Shown: positions 6,345-13,818 of the stretch, one piece after another
Numbering within the stretch: position 1 is the first letter of the stretch
Layout of the letters: each line of letters opens with the position of its first letter
Virus record (IMG/VR): IMGVR_UViG_3300011013_000053
Span: 1 to 30,413 of that record
Reading direction: 5' to 3' (one strand)
DNA from: a virus
Length of the DNA: 30,413 bases
Translations under genes and position numbers: made by a program
Notes under the pieces: generated by a model
What the model was told of the DNA's origin: nothing
Seen by the model: only the letters and a program-made list of their open reading frames with translations
Database searches by the model: none

Positions 6345-6890
6345 TTAAGTCTTAGTCACCCCCCAGAAGTACAAATCATTGGGGGAGCAGTTAACCTCGA
6401 AAGCATAAGAGGAAAAAATCGTATCAAGGTCTAGGGCATTTTTTATATCACCCTCTGTTAAATTCTTATAGTAATTTCCCCACGCCTCGTCCCCTATACT
6501 CGTAGTTCCTGAATCGCTTGGAGTTGTTCTTTCAGTTCCATGTTCAGGTCGCCCGACTGTCGCACAGGTAAACATTAGTAACCCTCCGGGCTTGAGGATT
6601 CTAACACAATTTTTCAGCGTAGCTTCGTAGTGCATATCGTGCTCAAAACACTCTGTAGATATGACGACGGCACACTGTGCCGAAGGGGAGAATTCATGCC
6701 CCGGACAAACTACATCAACATTTTTTCCCTCCACAACATCCACGCCCGTATACGACCCCCCACTAAAAAGATATTTGTTGTTCCCGTTTATATCTAGGCT
6801 TCCTATATCAACTACTGCGGTATCAGTAAAAAAGTTAGGGAACATAGCCTTAACTCTCATACAGAACTGTTTTTGTTGTCCGTGTGCCAC
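6345..6890 (-). CDS. Class I SAM-dependent methyltransferase
   Basis: 181 residues from a GTG that overlaps the previous stop by one base, with GGAGG 7 nt upstream. The S-adenosylmethionine-binding motif I is VVDIGSLDINGN (about 26-37). YTGVDVVEG (47-55) matches the second strand with its acidic end. STECFEH (about 78-84) and the ILKPGGLLMFTCATVGRPEH segment match the post-strand-4 and strand-5 region of Methyltransf_11-type enzymes. The substrate is unknown; close relatives in phages and surface-sugar clusters often act on small molecules or glycans. It is translationally coupled to the DUF3310 gene. Confidence 0.8.
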   Translation of the reverse strand: MAHGQQKQFCMRVKAMFPNFFTDTAVVDIGSLDINGNNKYLFSGGSYTGVDVVEGKNVDVVCPGHEFSPSAQCAVVISTECFEHDMHYEATLKNCVRILKPGGLLMFTCATVGRPEHGTERTTPSDSGTTSIGDEAWGNYYKNLTEGDIKNALDLDTIFSSYAFEVNCSPNDLYFWGVTKT

Positions 6891-7411
6891 TACTTGTCCT
6901 CCTTGCGCTTGTCTTCTCTGCGGCGTATCTCCATCAAGTCGTCGAAGTAGCCACGAATCTCTGGGTCGGCGGTCTCCATGCGCTTGGCAATGGCCTCCTC
7001 CAATGAGGTAGGCTCGGGTGTGGTTAGAGCTTCACGCGAGTAGTAACCGGCCCATCTCTCGCGCAAACCATCTCGGTATGCGTCGTGAGCGGGCGTAGAA
7101 GAGACAGGCTTCGGCAGGGTGTCATCCTGACCAAGTATACCGCGCTCCTCGTTCCAGTCGTCGAACAGTTTGGAAAAGTCCCCACTGTCGTCCTCCTGTT
7201 CAGCCGAGAACTCTTCAGCCTCAGCCCACTCCTCCTCGTCGATGAGGAACTGGAGGTATTCTATCGCTTTCTCAAGGTCGGCAACACCGCCCTTAGCACG
7301 CCAACGAGACACGTACTTAACGACGTTTCCCTCACAGAAGTCAAGCCCGTTCGCCAGTATGTAGGCGATGGGTGAAATGGGTGTGTCATAGTGGTCTGGC
7401 TTCTTGGTCAT
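6890..7411 (-). CDS. DUF3310 family protein
   Basis: 173 residues. The N-terminal 60 residues match the phage DUF3310 pattern: HYDTPISPIAYILANG, then FCEGNVVKYVSRWRAKGG, then DLEKAIEYLQFLID. That pattern is common in phage nucleotide-metabolism regions, though its biochemistry is unsettled. The rest is an acidic helical extension (about 60-173) without a known domain. A strong GGAGG lies 8 nt before the ATG, and the start overlaps the upstream HNH stop as ATGA. It is followed by the methyltransferase with a 1-bp overlap. Presence with ThyA supports a nucleotide-supply role. Confidence 0.85.
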   Translation of the reverse strand: MTKKPDHYDTPISPIAYILANGLDFCEGNVVKYVSRWRAKGGVADLEKAIEYLQFLIDEEEWAEAEEFSAEQEDDSGDFSKLFDDWNEERGILGQDDTLPKPVSSTPAHDAYRDGLRERWAGYYSREALTTPEPTSLEEAIAKRMETADPEIRGYFDDLMEIRRREDKRKEDK

Positions 7412-8076
7412 AGTGTGTCCTCCTGTAGGTCTGTATCTGCTAGTCGGGTCTTGTAGCGTTTGACGATAGTGTGAGCGTTACCGGGGCTTAGGATATCGTG
7501 CTTATCGCACACCTCCTGCCAACTCATCCCGCCATCTCTGTCAGCGGCGACCTGAGCGTGGTCGAGGGGCTTCTTACCTGCTGCTATTCGTTTTCCGTCA
7601 CTGTTGCTCCTCATCTCGACACCTTCAGACCTTAGTATGTGCCATGCCTGAGTGCGTGGCAAGTCTAGTTTCTTATGGATTTGATACGTAGACAAGAACT
7701 CCTCCTTGTAGAGTCGCACCACTTCGGCTCTAGTCTCTGGGCTATCCTGCCTGTGGGCTTCTCTGTGTTCTGCGTGAGTGAGATGTACGAGGTTACTGGG
7801 GTCGTAGTTGTCCCTGCTGAAGTCAATGTGATGGACGTCAGTCTTGGTTGCAGGGTCGGGGTTATCCACGAGACAGTCGGCTACTGCCTTGTGGACGCGG
7901 ACGAGTGTCTGCTTCCCTGTGCTCGTCTTTACTGCGCTTACAACAGGATAGCCTGCATGTAGGCACACACTGGGCTTGAACCAGTCATTGCGCTCGGTAT
8001 AACGCCAAATCTCTAGCTTCTTGGGGTCAAGATAAGCGTCAGTGTCGTCAATCGGTAGTAGGTCTTTGATGTTCAT
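7408..8076 (-). CDS. HNH homing endonuclease, paralog B
   Basis: 222 residues, starting at the ATG at 8076 rather than the upstream in-frame start at 8112. That region holds the promoter, whose TATAAT ends exactly six nt before this ATG, and the protein then begins MNIKDLLPIDDTDAYL exactly like paralog A. The HNH core is VHHIDFSRDNYDPSNLVHLT (about 81-100) with following His residues, then two HTH-like segments including GGMSWQEVCDKHD. It is about three-quarters identical by eye to 3110-3784. The mRNA is predicted to be leaderless. Its 3' end overlaps the DUF3310 start by 4 nt, so it sits inside a working operon. Confidence 0.87.
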   Translation of the reverse strand: MNIKDLLPIDDTDAYLDPKKLEIWRYTERNDWFKPSVCLHAGYPVVSAVKTSTGKQTLVRVHKAVADCLVDNPDPATKTDVHHIDFSRDNYDPSNLVHLTHAEHREAHRQDSPETRAEVVRLYKEEFLSTYQIHKKLDLPRTQAWHILRSEGVEMRSNSDGKRIAAGKKPLDHAQVAADRDGGMSWQEVCDKHDILSPGNAHTIVKRYKTRLADTDLQEDTL

Positions 8077-8082
8077 ATGTCT

Positions 8083-8112
8083 ATTATAGCACAATTGCGC
8101 TGCTGCTGTCAA
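8083..8112 (-). promoter_or_regulatory. Consensus promoter, leaderless-type, for HNH paralog B
   Basis: TTGACA (8107-8112), an 18-nt spacer ending TGTGC, TATAAT (8083-8088), then six nt and ATG at 8076. The -35 overlaps the stop codon of the preceding gene (8109-8111). Confidence 0.85.
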
Positions 8113-8405
8113 GGGCTCTTAGTACATAACTGCTTCGAGAATTCGCCAAGGCAATCGAGGCTGCAGAAAAAGTAGATTACTTCTCTATCGTCCTCCGCAA
8201 AGTACATGCTGGGTTTACGTCCGCCTCTCGTGTCCTGCTGTGAGCCACAGCAGTGACAGTCTGGGTAGTGCGGGTGGCTCACGAGCTTTCTGACGATGAC
8301 TGGCTGTTCCCGGTCAGAGACATCCACCCAGTAGAAACGCTCGGCCATCGCTCTGTCAAGCGACGAAGAGCGTCGATGGTAGAGGCGGTAAAGGGAGTCA
8401 ATCAT
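8109..8405 (-). CDS. Small zinc-finger-like protein
   Basis: 98 residues from the ATG at 8405, which overlaps the stop of the upstream small membrane gene as TGATG; an extra in-frame GTG one codon upstream is less likely. The pair CHCCG (about residues 51-55) and FFCSLDCLGEFSK near the end look like a treble-clef or TRASH/MYM-like zinc finger, where C-x2-C is followed by FCSxxC-x3-F. This suggests metal binding and protein or nucleic-acid contact. No catalytic residues are visible. It may be a regulator or assembly factor; the function is open. Confidence 0.6.
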   Translation of the reverse strand: MIDSLYRLYHRRSSSLDRAMAERFYWVDVSDREQPVIVRKLVSHPHYPDCHCCGSQQDTRGGRKPSMYFAEDDREVIYFFCSLDCLGEFSKQLCTKSP

Positions 8406-8575
8406 CACAAAACGCTTCGTATTCGTTTGAACGCGGAAGTAACGACGTGCTTGAGGAGCATAGCAATCTCCGTTGTGACGAGAACCAACGCAGTGACGGT
8501 GCCGAAGAGAAGCAGAAATAGGCCGTCGCTCAGCTGGCGCTGGTTAACAGCTTTCTGGAGTCTATTTTCGCCCAC
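8405..8575 (-). CDS. 56-aa single-span membrane protein
   Basis: 56 codons from a GTG that starts 11 nt before the end of the metallopeptidase gene, with AGGTAAG just upstream. A hydrophilic start (MGENRLQKAVNQRQLSDG) leads into one membrane segment, about residues 19-34 (LFLLLFGTVTALVLVT), then a basic tail (FKRIRS). The stop overlaps the ATG of the zinc-finger gene (TGATG). Overlaps at both ends and the clean hydrophobic segment support a real gene. Size and topology would suit a small holin-like or regulatory membrane peptide, without proof. Confidence 0.55.
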   Translation of the reverse strand: MGENRLQKAVNQRQLSDGLFLLLFGTVTALVLVTTEIAMLLKHVVTSAFKRIRSVL

Positions 8576-8981
8576 GTTTCTTACCTACGATTTCGTTGAT
8601 AATAGCCATAACGTGTTTGTTGTCGAGGAATATCCCAGCGAGGCCGTGGCCTAGCGCTTGGACTATCTGTTCCTCTCTACCGAGCTTGAAATCCTCACGG
8701 CAGCCCGTGAGTTCACACAGTGCGTGGAGAAATTCGTGCAGCATGGTCTCCAGTGCCATACTGTCCGCTAGTTCAGACGAGAAGGCCAGTTCTAAGGTAG
8801 CCGGGCACATGTAGCCGTAGGCGTGGCTCGCCTTACCGAGGTTGTGCTTGTTCGACTTGACGTCGCCGGGGTTGAGAGGCCAGAGTCCTTTACGGACTGA
8901 CACGTCGAACTTGTGCGCGCCTATCTTCACCTTCTTACCATCTAGCGGAGCTAGTATGCTTTTTTTGCCTTTAAGAGCCAC
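8562..8981 (-). CDS. Putative zinc metallopeptidase (HExxH)
   Basis: 139 residues from the GTG at 8981, chosen because AGAAGG lies upstream at suitable spacing; the frame is open to a GTG at 9017 that has no ribosome site. The zinc-peptidase signature is MLHEFLHALCE, with HEFLH at residues 82-86. A downstream EEQIVQALGHGL (about 103-114) could supply the third zinc ligand, as in ImmA/IrrE- or SprT-like small peptidases. Family members cleave regulatory proteins or chromatin-bound proteins; the target here is unknown. The start overlaps the end of the SNase-fusion gene by 11 nt, and its end overlaps the small membrane gene. Confidence 0.72.
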   Translation of the reverse strand: MALKGKKSILAPLDGKKVKIGAHKFDVSVRKGLWPLNPGDVKSNKHNLGKASHAYGYMCPATLELAFSSELADSMALETMLHEFLHALCELTGCREDFKLGREEQIVQALGHGLAGIFLDNKHVMAIINEIVGKKRGRK

Positions 8982-9687
8982 TTGGGGCCGCCTTCTTGGG
9001 TTTACGTGAGCCGCCACAGTATGCTTTTCCCGAGTGCTTGGAGGCGTGGTTGCCTGATGTGATAATGTCCACGTTCAGGAAGTCGTTTCCGCCTTTCACG
9101 ACAGACAGTGCGCGTCCGAACTTGCCTTTACCGAAGTATATGAGCTTGAGGTCTTTGTGTTCTTGAAACCACTTGATTGTGTAAGCCTTGGCGACCTCTC
9201 CCTCGGGCTTCTCTACGCCGCGTGTCTCTGGGGTGTCAACTCCTATGAGGCGGGTGCGTATGAGCGTGTAGGTGTCGAAGCCGAGGTTTATCAGCAGGTC
9301 TTGCGTGTCTCCGTCTATAATCCGCACTACCTTGTCAACCTCAAAGATGCCTACGGGGTTTTTGCCGCAGGCCACGTCCGCGATAGTAGGTGGGGCAGGG
9401 GCGGATAAGGCGAGGGTTGGCGAGGCGAGAGTCAGAGCGAGCAGGCAGGCTATGATGGGCTTAGGGAGCGCTCTACGCCTGCGCTGGTAGTTCTGGTTCT
9501 TCTGCTTGACCTTATCCTTGTTTGTGGAGGCCCAGTTGTTATAGTATTCCGGGTTATCCTTGCGCCACGCCTTAGCGTAGGCTTTGCGGCAGTCCTTGCA
9601 GGGCTGGACGGGTTTACCCTTGACACTGTAGAATAATTCGGCTTCTTTGATGTCGTTGCATTTCGAGCATTTCTTGTTCAGGGCCAT
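8971..9687 (-). CDS. Zinc-finger / membrane segment / SNase-like nuclease fusion
   Basis: 238 residues in three parts. Residues 1-70 form a basic zinc-finger region with C7-x2-C10 and C30-x2-C33, then KAYAKAWRKDNPEYY, like the N-terminal module before endonuclease VII or HNH domains. Residues about 76-97 are a hydrophobic segment with signal-peptide character (PKPIIACLLALTLASPTLAL) after RRRR. Residues about 112-225 are a staphylococcal-nuclease (thermonuclease) domain with the catalytic set present: IDGDT (D125), RLIGVDTPE (R146, D151, E154) and FGRALSVV (R192). SNases cut DNA and RNA with Ca2+. The middle segment implies a membrane-tethered enzyme with the nuclease outside the cytoplasm, which is inference. 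GGAGG precedes the ATG. Confidence 0.8.
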   Translation of the reverse strand: MALNKKCSKCNDIKEAELFYSVKGKPVQPCKDCRKAYAKAWRKDNPEYYNNWASTNKDKVKQKNQNYQRRRRALPKPIIACLLALTLASPTLALSAPAPPTIADVACGKNPVGIFEVDKVVRIIDGDTQDLLINLGFDTYTLIRTRLIGVDTPETRGVEKPEGEVAKAYTIKWFQEHKDLKLIYFGKGKFGRALSVVKGGNDFLNVDIITSGNHASKHSGKAYCGGSRKPKKAAPSGS

Positions 9688-9711
9688 TAGTATTCCTCCA
9701 GTAATATATTT

Positions 9712-9717
9712 AGTATA
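9712..9717 (-). promoter_or_regulatory. Extended -10 box before SNase-fusion gene
   Basis: TGA-TATACT read leftward, 24 nt before the ATG at 9687, with GGAGG between them. No clear -35. Unlike several neighbours, this gene has a normal leader. Confidence 0.55.
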
Positions 9718-9725
9718 TCACAGCT

Positions 9726-10295
9726 TTACTGCACAAATCGCTGCCAATACGCATTATCCGCGTCGGCTTCTATTAAGCGCAAGTGGGTGGGGCCGTTTCG
9801 TATTTTGGCTTCGGGGGTGATACGACAGAACTCGATAATGTGGCCCGATTGGTTCAATATAACGGCAGGTACGGCGTCGTTGGTTATCTTCATCAGCAAC
9901 TCAGTTGCAGCGGAGAGGTCAGGCACCGACAGGCAGCCCAGTTCAGGGAAGGGGGCTTTGCCGTGCTTCCGGCAGGCCCGGCCTAGGACACCTTCGACGT
10001 CAATGGCGAAAAAGGGTCTGACCTCTATCTGGGGCCGGTATCTGTGGGTGGAGCCTCTCTCTGGGTAGCGAGCGTTGAACAGCTGGCTGTCCATGTCGAA
10101 TAAGCGCCTCTGATACTCGGTGTAGGTTGTGAATGTCATGGCTATGTCGCCCAAGCTGTTTTCCAGTAGCTGCTGGTGCCACGGCCCTCCTCCCTTGCGC
10201 CCGTTGGGGTCAGGGTACTGGGTCGCAGGTGTGCGACCTCTGTACTCTGCGTACTCTTTCACGGTATCGACGGGTATTGGCTTAGCTGGAATCAT
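9726..10295 (-). CDS. Hypothetical protein, leaderless-type start
   Basis: 189 residues from the ATG at 10295. An in-frame ATG at 10313 lies inside the promoter and is rejected. The protein begins MIPAKPIPVDTVKEYAEYRG; a central region has CRKHGKAPFPELGC, possibly metal binding, and the C-terminal 70 residues look like a compact alpha/beta domain. No family is recognised. The promoter at 10302-10331 ends exactly six nt before the ATG. It follows the terminase ATPase gene, but its own promoter suggests separate control. Confidence 0.65.
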   Translation of the reverse strand: MIPAKPIPVDTVKEYAEYRGRTPATQYPDPNGRKGGGPWHQQLLENSLGDIAMTFTTYTEYQRRLFDMDSQLFNARYPERGSTHRYRPQIEVRPFFAIDVEGVLGRACRKHGKAPFPELGCLSVPDLSAATELLMKITNDAVPAVILNQSGHIIEFCRITPEAKIRNGPTHLRLIEADADNAYWQRFVQ

Positions 10296-10301
10296 ATACC
10301 C

Positions 10302-10331
10302 ATTATAGCACATTTAGCCTTCTGTGTCCAA
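10302..10331 (-). promoter_or_regulatory. Promoter, leaderless-type, for 9726-10295
   Basis: TTGGAC (10326-10331), an 18-nt spacer ending TGTGC, TATAAT (10302-10307), then six nt and the ATG. The -35 lies inside the 3' end of the terminase ATPase gene. Confidence 0.75.
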
Positions 10332-12230
10332 TCTAATGTCAAAACCTTTCATGGCTTTTGAGTAGTCTTCGGCGTACTTGTCGGCGATGAGCACCTCTTG
10401 TTCGATGCTCTCAAAGTCGTCGCTGACCCGCTGGATGAGGATTCCCCACCTGTCACGGACTTCTGGGTCGTTGATTATCTCACCTGCCAAGTCCCGCTCG
10501 TGCCACCGGGTAGCAATCATGATGGCGCTGCCGGTCGGCTCGATACGAGTGAGCCAGACTATTTTGAAAGTGTTGTTTATAGCGTCTCGCTTGGCGGGCT
10601 GCGCGATGACTGAGTTGTAGTCTCCCAAGTCATCTGCGAGCAGGTAGTCGCAACGACCACCAATACCCGTAGAGGTCACACCCTTCGCATCGATGCTTGC
10701 ATCCTTGGCGTTGGTTGTTCGCTCTACGAACAGTCTGTGCTTTGTCCATTCCCTCTTCTCGTCAGGCTTCAAGCCGGGGAAGATGGCCTTCACGTCCTCA
10801 TCGTGTGCGATGTAGGTACGGATAGATGCTAGGCGTTCTTTAGCTGAGTCGTCTGAGAGGCCGATAAGTTTGAGTCGTATGTTAGGATTTGAGCCAATCA
10901 AGTAGACCGGCAGAGCAATCCCGAACAATTGGGTCTTACCTGAGTTGTGGTCTACGGTGAAGTCGTCGAGTAGGTAGCGTCCGTCGTCTGTCACCTTGAA
11001 TCCGAAGTACTGCTCGGTCTTATTCGTGGGTTCGATGTTGAATCCACGAACGAGTGAATCCTTCTTCCACAACGCCTCCCTACCGTCTGCTGCTTGTTTG
11101 CGAAGAACTCGGGTTGGAATTTTACTAGTATCTCCTCCAATGTAGACGCGGTAGTAAGCTCTAAGCACAGGGTTTTTTGAGTTCGTCGCTCGTTTCTGGC
11201 ACTTGTTGACCGAGGCCGTAAGTCCTACGCTTCGGGCTAAGAAAACCACGTCGTTCGCTAACTGCTCAGACTTACTTATATAATCAAAGCTGCGACCGTG
11301 GAGGTGGCCGTCTGTGTCGAGTAGCCCCGCTAGAACCTGAAGCTGTACGGTTTCGGCATTGACCTTGTACGCCTGCGGGACGCGCTTAGTCCCGGACAAG
11401 CAACGGTCTAGTCCTACTTGGGTGAACATCTGTTTGATGACCTGTCCTCGGAAGTTCACAGATACGACATCGTTCCTCTTATCAGGCTCCAGTCGGTACT
11501 CAATCCCCGCCGCAGTCGCCATGTCACCAACGGCCTCCAGTAGTTCAGGGTCAGGTGAAGTAAACGAGTACATCTTCCCAAAGTAACCGTCACCTAGCAT
11601 AACGCCCATAAAGTATGGGTCGATTGCTACTGAGCTAGGCTTCCACTCCACTGCTGTCTTAAACAGTTTATAGACTGACTTTTTCCACGTAGTCCAAGTC
11701 AACCACTCATCGACTGTGACCTCAATCACCTCGCCCGCTAGTCGGTTAGCTGCACCACCCGTTACCGACTCGGTGGTTCGCTTTAGTACGAGAATGTGGT
11801 CGCCAGTAACGGTGTACGAGTGTCCTCGGTCTGTGATGTTGTATGTCGGTTTTTCTCCTGTGTGGGTCTCTGTGACTTTTCGCGGCTTAGAGTCCGGGCC
11901 TACTAGGGTGTCGCCAACAACTACGTTCTCTACTTGCTTTGTCGAGCCATCTACTAGAAGTACGCCTTGACCCGCCGTATGACAGCCCATAGGAGCCAAC
12001 ACGAGACAGTTAAGCTCGTGCTCAAGACAGAACCTCATGTGGCCTACCCACGCCCTATGTAGAGGAGCGAGCGTGATGGCCTTGCCGGTCACCTCGTCTT
12101 TGATGGCCATTTCGGCAAAATCCTCAAAGCTTTCGCGAGCCTTCTGGAGCTTGCGCTCACGCTGCATGTTTTCAGCAGCAGCGGCTAGGGCTTCTAGCTC
12201 TTCCAGCTCCTTTATCTGCGTAGTCTTCAT
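10314..12230 (-). CDS. Terminase large subunit, ATPase half, with intein
   Basis: 638 residues, of which 83-429 are an intein; the spliced product would be 291 residues. The extein shows a TerL ATPase: ITLAPLHRAWVGHMRF near the start, the Walker A P-loop rebuilt by splicing as LAPMG/SGKT, Walker B CDYLLADDLGD (about 527-536) and the coupling motif IATRWHERDLAG (about 572-583). It would hydrolyse ATP to drive DNA packaging. The protein ends about 55 residues after the coupling motif, without the nuclease domain, which lies on the opposite strand at 14485-15243. The start overlaps the upstream gene as ATGA. Each half keeps its own key motifs, so a two-protein terminase is plausible; a relic with an intact TerL elsewhere is possible. 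Confidence 0.92.
   Translation of the reverse strand: MKTTQIKELEELEALAAAAENMQRERKLQKARESFEDFAEMAIKDEVTGKAITLAPLHRAWVGHMRFCLEHELNCLVLAPMGCHTAGQGVLLVDGSTKQVENVVVGDTLVGPDSKPRKVTETHTGEKPTYNITDRGHSYTVTGDHILVLKRTTESVTGGAANRLAGEVIEVTVDEWLTWTTWKKSVYKLFKTAVEWKPSSVAIDPYFMGVMLGDGYFGKMYSFTSPDPELLEAVGDMATAAGIEYRLEPDKRNDVVSVNFRGQVIKQMFTQVGLDRCLSGTKRVPQAYKVNAETVQLQVLAGLLDTDGHLHGRSFDYISKSEQLANDVVFLARSVGLTASVNKCQKRATNSKNPVLRAYYRVYIGGDTSKIPTRVLRKQAADGREALWKKDSLVRGFNIEPTNKTEQYFGFKVTDDGRYLLDDFTVDHNSGKTQLFGIALPVYLIGSNPNIRLKLIGLSDDSAKERLASIRTYIAHDEDVKAIFPGLKPDEKREWTKHRLFVERTTNAKDASIDAKGVTSTGIGGRCDYLLADDLGDYNSVIAQPAKRDAINNTFKIVWLTRIEPTGSAIMIATRWHERDLAGEIINDPEVRDRWGILIQRVSDDFESIEQEVLIADKYAEDYSKAMKGFDIRLDTEG
10944..11984 (-). 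other. LAGLIDADG intein in the TerL P-loop
   Basis: 347-residue in-frame insertion (host residues 83-429). Block A begins with C83 (CHTAGQGVLLVDG). Block B has TxxH (T142-G-D-H145). Two LAGLIDADG-type motifs carry the homing-nuclease aspartates: MGVMLGDGYFG (D214) and LAGLLDTDGHL (D307). Block F is YFGFKVTDDGRYLLDDF, and block G ends V-D-H428-N429 followed by Ser430. Cys1, the penultimate His, terminal Asn and +1 Ser are all present, so splicing and homing both look competent. The site splits the Walker A motif between Gly and Ser-Gly-Lys-Thr, a highly conserved spot typical of intein insertion. Confidence 0.95.
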
Positions 12231-12832
12231 CCCAAAGGCTTCCGTTTGTAGTCAATCGGTTCCTTCTTCTCGGGTTCTTCAACTTCCACGTCGATAGCGT
12301 TAAGTTTGTCCTGTGCTATCCTGACACGCTCGTTGATATCCTTCTCACTCATGTCCTTGCTGATGTCGTGCTTGTGTTCGTGCTCGACTTGTGTGACGTT
12401 GTCAATGTTCACCATATTTTGCACTAGTTTGAGCGCCTGCCCGATGCTGGCAGTCAGGTCTCTGACAGAGGCGACTTCAATCTTGTCGCTGTCGAGAAGT
12501 GCGGTAGACGCGGCTTGGATGAATGTGGTAAGCTTGAGGACGGTCTCCTTCTTGCGGTCTTGGTAGAAGCGCATGAGCTCGTCATCGTCTTCGAAGACTT
12601 TGGGTAGCAGCCCCTTCTTGTAGTCGCTGTAAAGTTTCCAGCTTAAGTCGGCTATGTCGGGTGCGCTACCGTACAGCGCGAGGTCGGTGAGTTGTTCGCC
12701 AGCCTCGTCTAGGTGCTTCTCCAACTCGTCAGCCTTCATTACAAGGTGTGAGTCGTCGGGCAGGTTTTCAAGGTCAATTTCAATAGTACGTTTATCGAGC
12801 TTCGGGCCTTTCTTCTTGGGTGCTTTCTTCAT
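12227..12832 (-). CDS. Putative terminase small subunit
   Basis: 201 residues. The assignment rests mainly on position, directly before the TerL ATPase gene with a 4-nt ATGA overlap. The protein has a basic N-terminus (MKKAPKKKGPKLDKR), long helices in the centre (about 95-145, with LTASIGQALKLVQNMVNI), a His/Glu stretch (VEHEHKHD) and an acidic-basic tail. Central helices fit the oligomerisation region of small terminases, but no helix-turn-helix is obvious. The ATG lies six nt after a TACAAT box, so the mRNA is probably leaderless. It could instead be another packaging-associated protein. Confidence 0.55.
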   Translation of the reverse strand: MKKAPKKKGPKLDKRTIEIDLENLPDDSHLVMKADELEKHLDEAGEQLTDLALYGSAPDIADLSWKLYSDYKKGLLPKVFEDDDELMRFYQDRKKETVLKLTTFIQAASTALLDSDKIEVASVRDLTASIGQALKLVQNMVNIDNVTQVEHEHKHDISKDMSEKDINERVRIAQDKLNAIDVEVEEPEKKEPIDYKRKPLG

Positions 12833-12838
12833 ACTTCT

Positions 12839-12844
12839 ATTGTA
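12839..12844 (-). promoter_or_regulatory. -10 box six nt before ATG (leaderless-type)
   Basis: TGA-TACAAT read leftward, exactly six nt before the ATG at 12832. The -35 position (TGGCTC) is poor, so the extended -10 probably matters. It should drive the small terminase and TerL ATPase genes. Confidence 0.55.
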
Positions 12845-12927
12845 TCACAGACTGGTGACTAAGAGCCAGCTTACGACCAAAATAATCTTAATCGCCCAGT
12901 AGATTGCCAAGTATTTTACAAACTTAT

Positions 12928-13782
12928 TCATATGCACTTCTCACAGAAGGGCTTGAACCGCTCCAGCTTGTTGTAGTCTAGTAGCGCTAACTGTTCACGT
13001 CCTGTCCCGAGGGGTACGTGCGTTCCGTCGAGTCCCCACATGGGTTCCTCGGGTTTATCCTTGCAGCCCACTCCCGCGCACTTGCCCTTCCAGAGGTACT
13101 TGTAGCAGTCGTCGAGTATGGCCTGAAAGCGAGCCGGGTAGAAGCCTAGCGTGACCTCCTGCTCCTTCAGCAGGTGGAGGTTGCTGAACAGCGTGTACGG
13201 CGGCACGGCGTCAGGGCCGGTGGGCAGGATGCGGCAGGCGCTTGCGAACCTCCTCCACTTCCCTTGGCACATTCGTTTGCCCTGCTTCACGTCGTCCACT
13301 CCCGACACCCTCAGGTTGTCGAGCGCGAGGTTGAAGGGGTCGCCGTCGAGGTGTTCCACGTCCGTGACCATGCCGACCGGGTAGAACTGGTTGACGAGGA
13401 GGTCGGCGGCACGCACCTGCTTTCTTGCGCCGTCCCGATGGAGCCGAACGCATATCACCCCACCTCTCTCCTCCCACTTCCTTTCTGCTGGTTCTAGGTC
13501 GGCTGCCTTGAACACCCTAAAGAACTGACCTGAACGGTTGATGCCGCAGTTTGGCCAGCCGAGAGGACTGTGGATAGTCGTCTCTCGTTGTACGTCGAAA
13601 GCTGTTTGGTGGAGCTTAGCGCGCATCTCGGTGAACTCCTCTACCTTCGCTGTGTCGTTGGAGACTTGGGCGCTGATAATTTGGCCCACGATAAGACTGT
13701 CAAGAGCTGAGTCCTCGGGCTGAAGGTTGTCCGTATAGAACAGCCCGGTGTGTCTCTCTGCTGGTTTGTGTTCGATAATCAT
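12928..13782 (-). CDS. HNH_3-type homing endonuclease with zinc-like tail
   Basis: 284 residues from the ATG at 13782. The frame is open to 13992, but the extra 70 codons cover the promoter and inverted repeat and contain low-complexity TRGG stretches, so the inner ATG, six nt after TATACT, is preferred. INRSGQFFRV (about 81-90) looks NUMOD4-like. The HNH_3 core is DVEHLDGDPFNLALDNLRV (141-159), with Glu where His or Asp is common before the His. The C-terminus holds C-x4-C (CAGVGC) and C-x2-C (CEKC), a probable zinc site. It lies upstream of the small terminase gene and faces away from another HNH gene across the divergent promoter region. Confidence 0.75.
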   Translation of the reverse strand: MIIEHKPAERHTGLFYTDNLQPEDSALDSLIVGQIISAQVSNDTAKVEEFTEMRAKLHQTAFDVQRETTIHSPLGWPNCGINRSGQFFRVFKAADLEPAERKWEERGGVICVRLHRDGARKQVRAADLLVNQFYPVGMVTDVEHLDGDPFNLALDNLRVSGVDDVKQGKRMCQGKWRRFASACRILPTGPDAVPPYTLFSNLHLLKEQEVTLGFYPARFQAILDDCYKYLWKGKCAGVGCKDKPEEPMWGLDGTHVPLGTGREQLALLDYNKLERFKPFCEKCI

Positions 13783-13788
13783 ACTTCG

Positions 13789-13818
13789 AGTATAACACAA
13801 CGGCCCCCCTCGTGTCAA
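13789..13818 (-). promoter_or_regulatory. Consensus promoter, leftward arm of the divergent region
   Basis: TTGACA (13813-13818), 18-nt spacer, TATACT (13789-13794), six nt, ATG at 13782. The spacer contains one arm of an 11-bp inverted repeat whose other arm lies just upstream of the -35. Confidence 0.85.
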
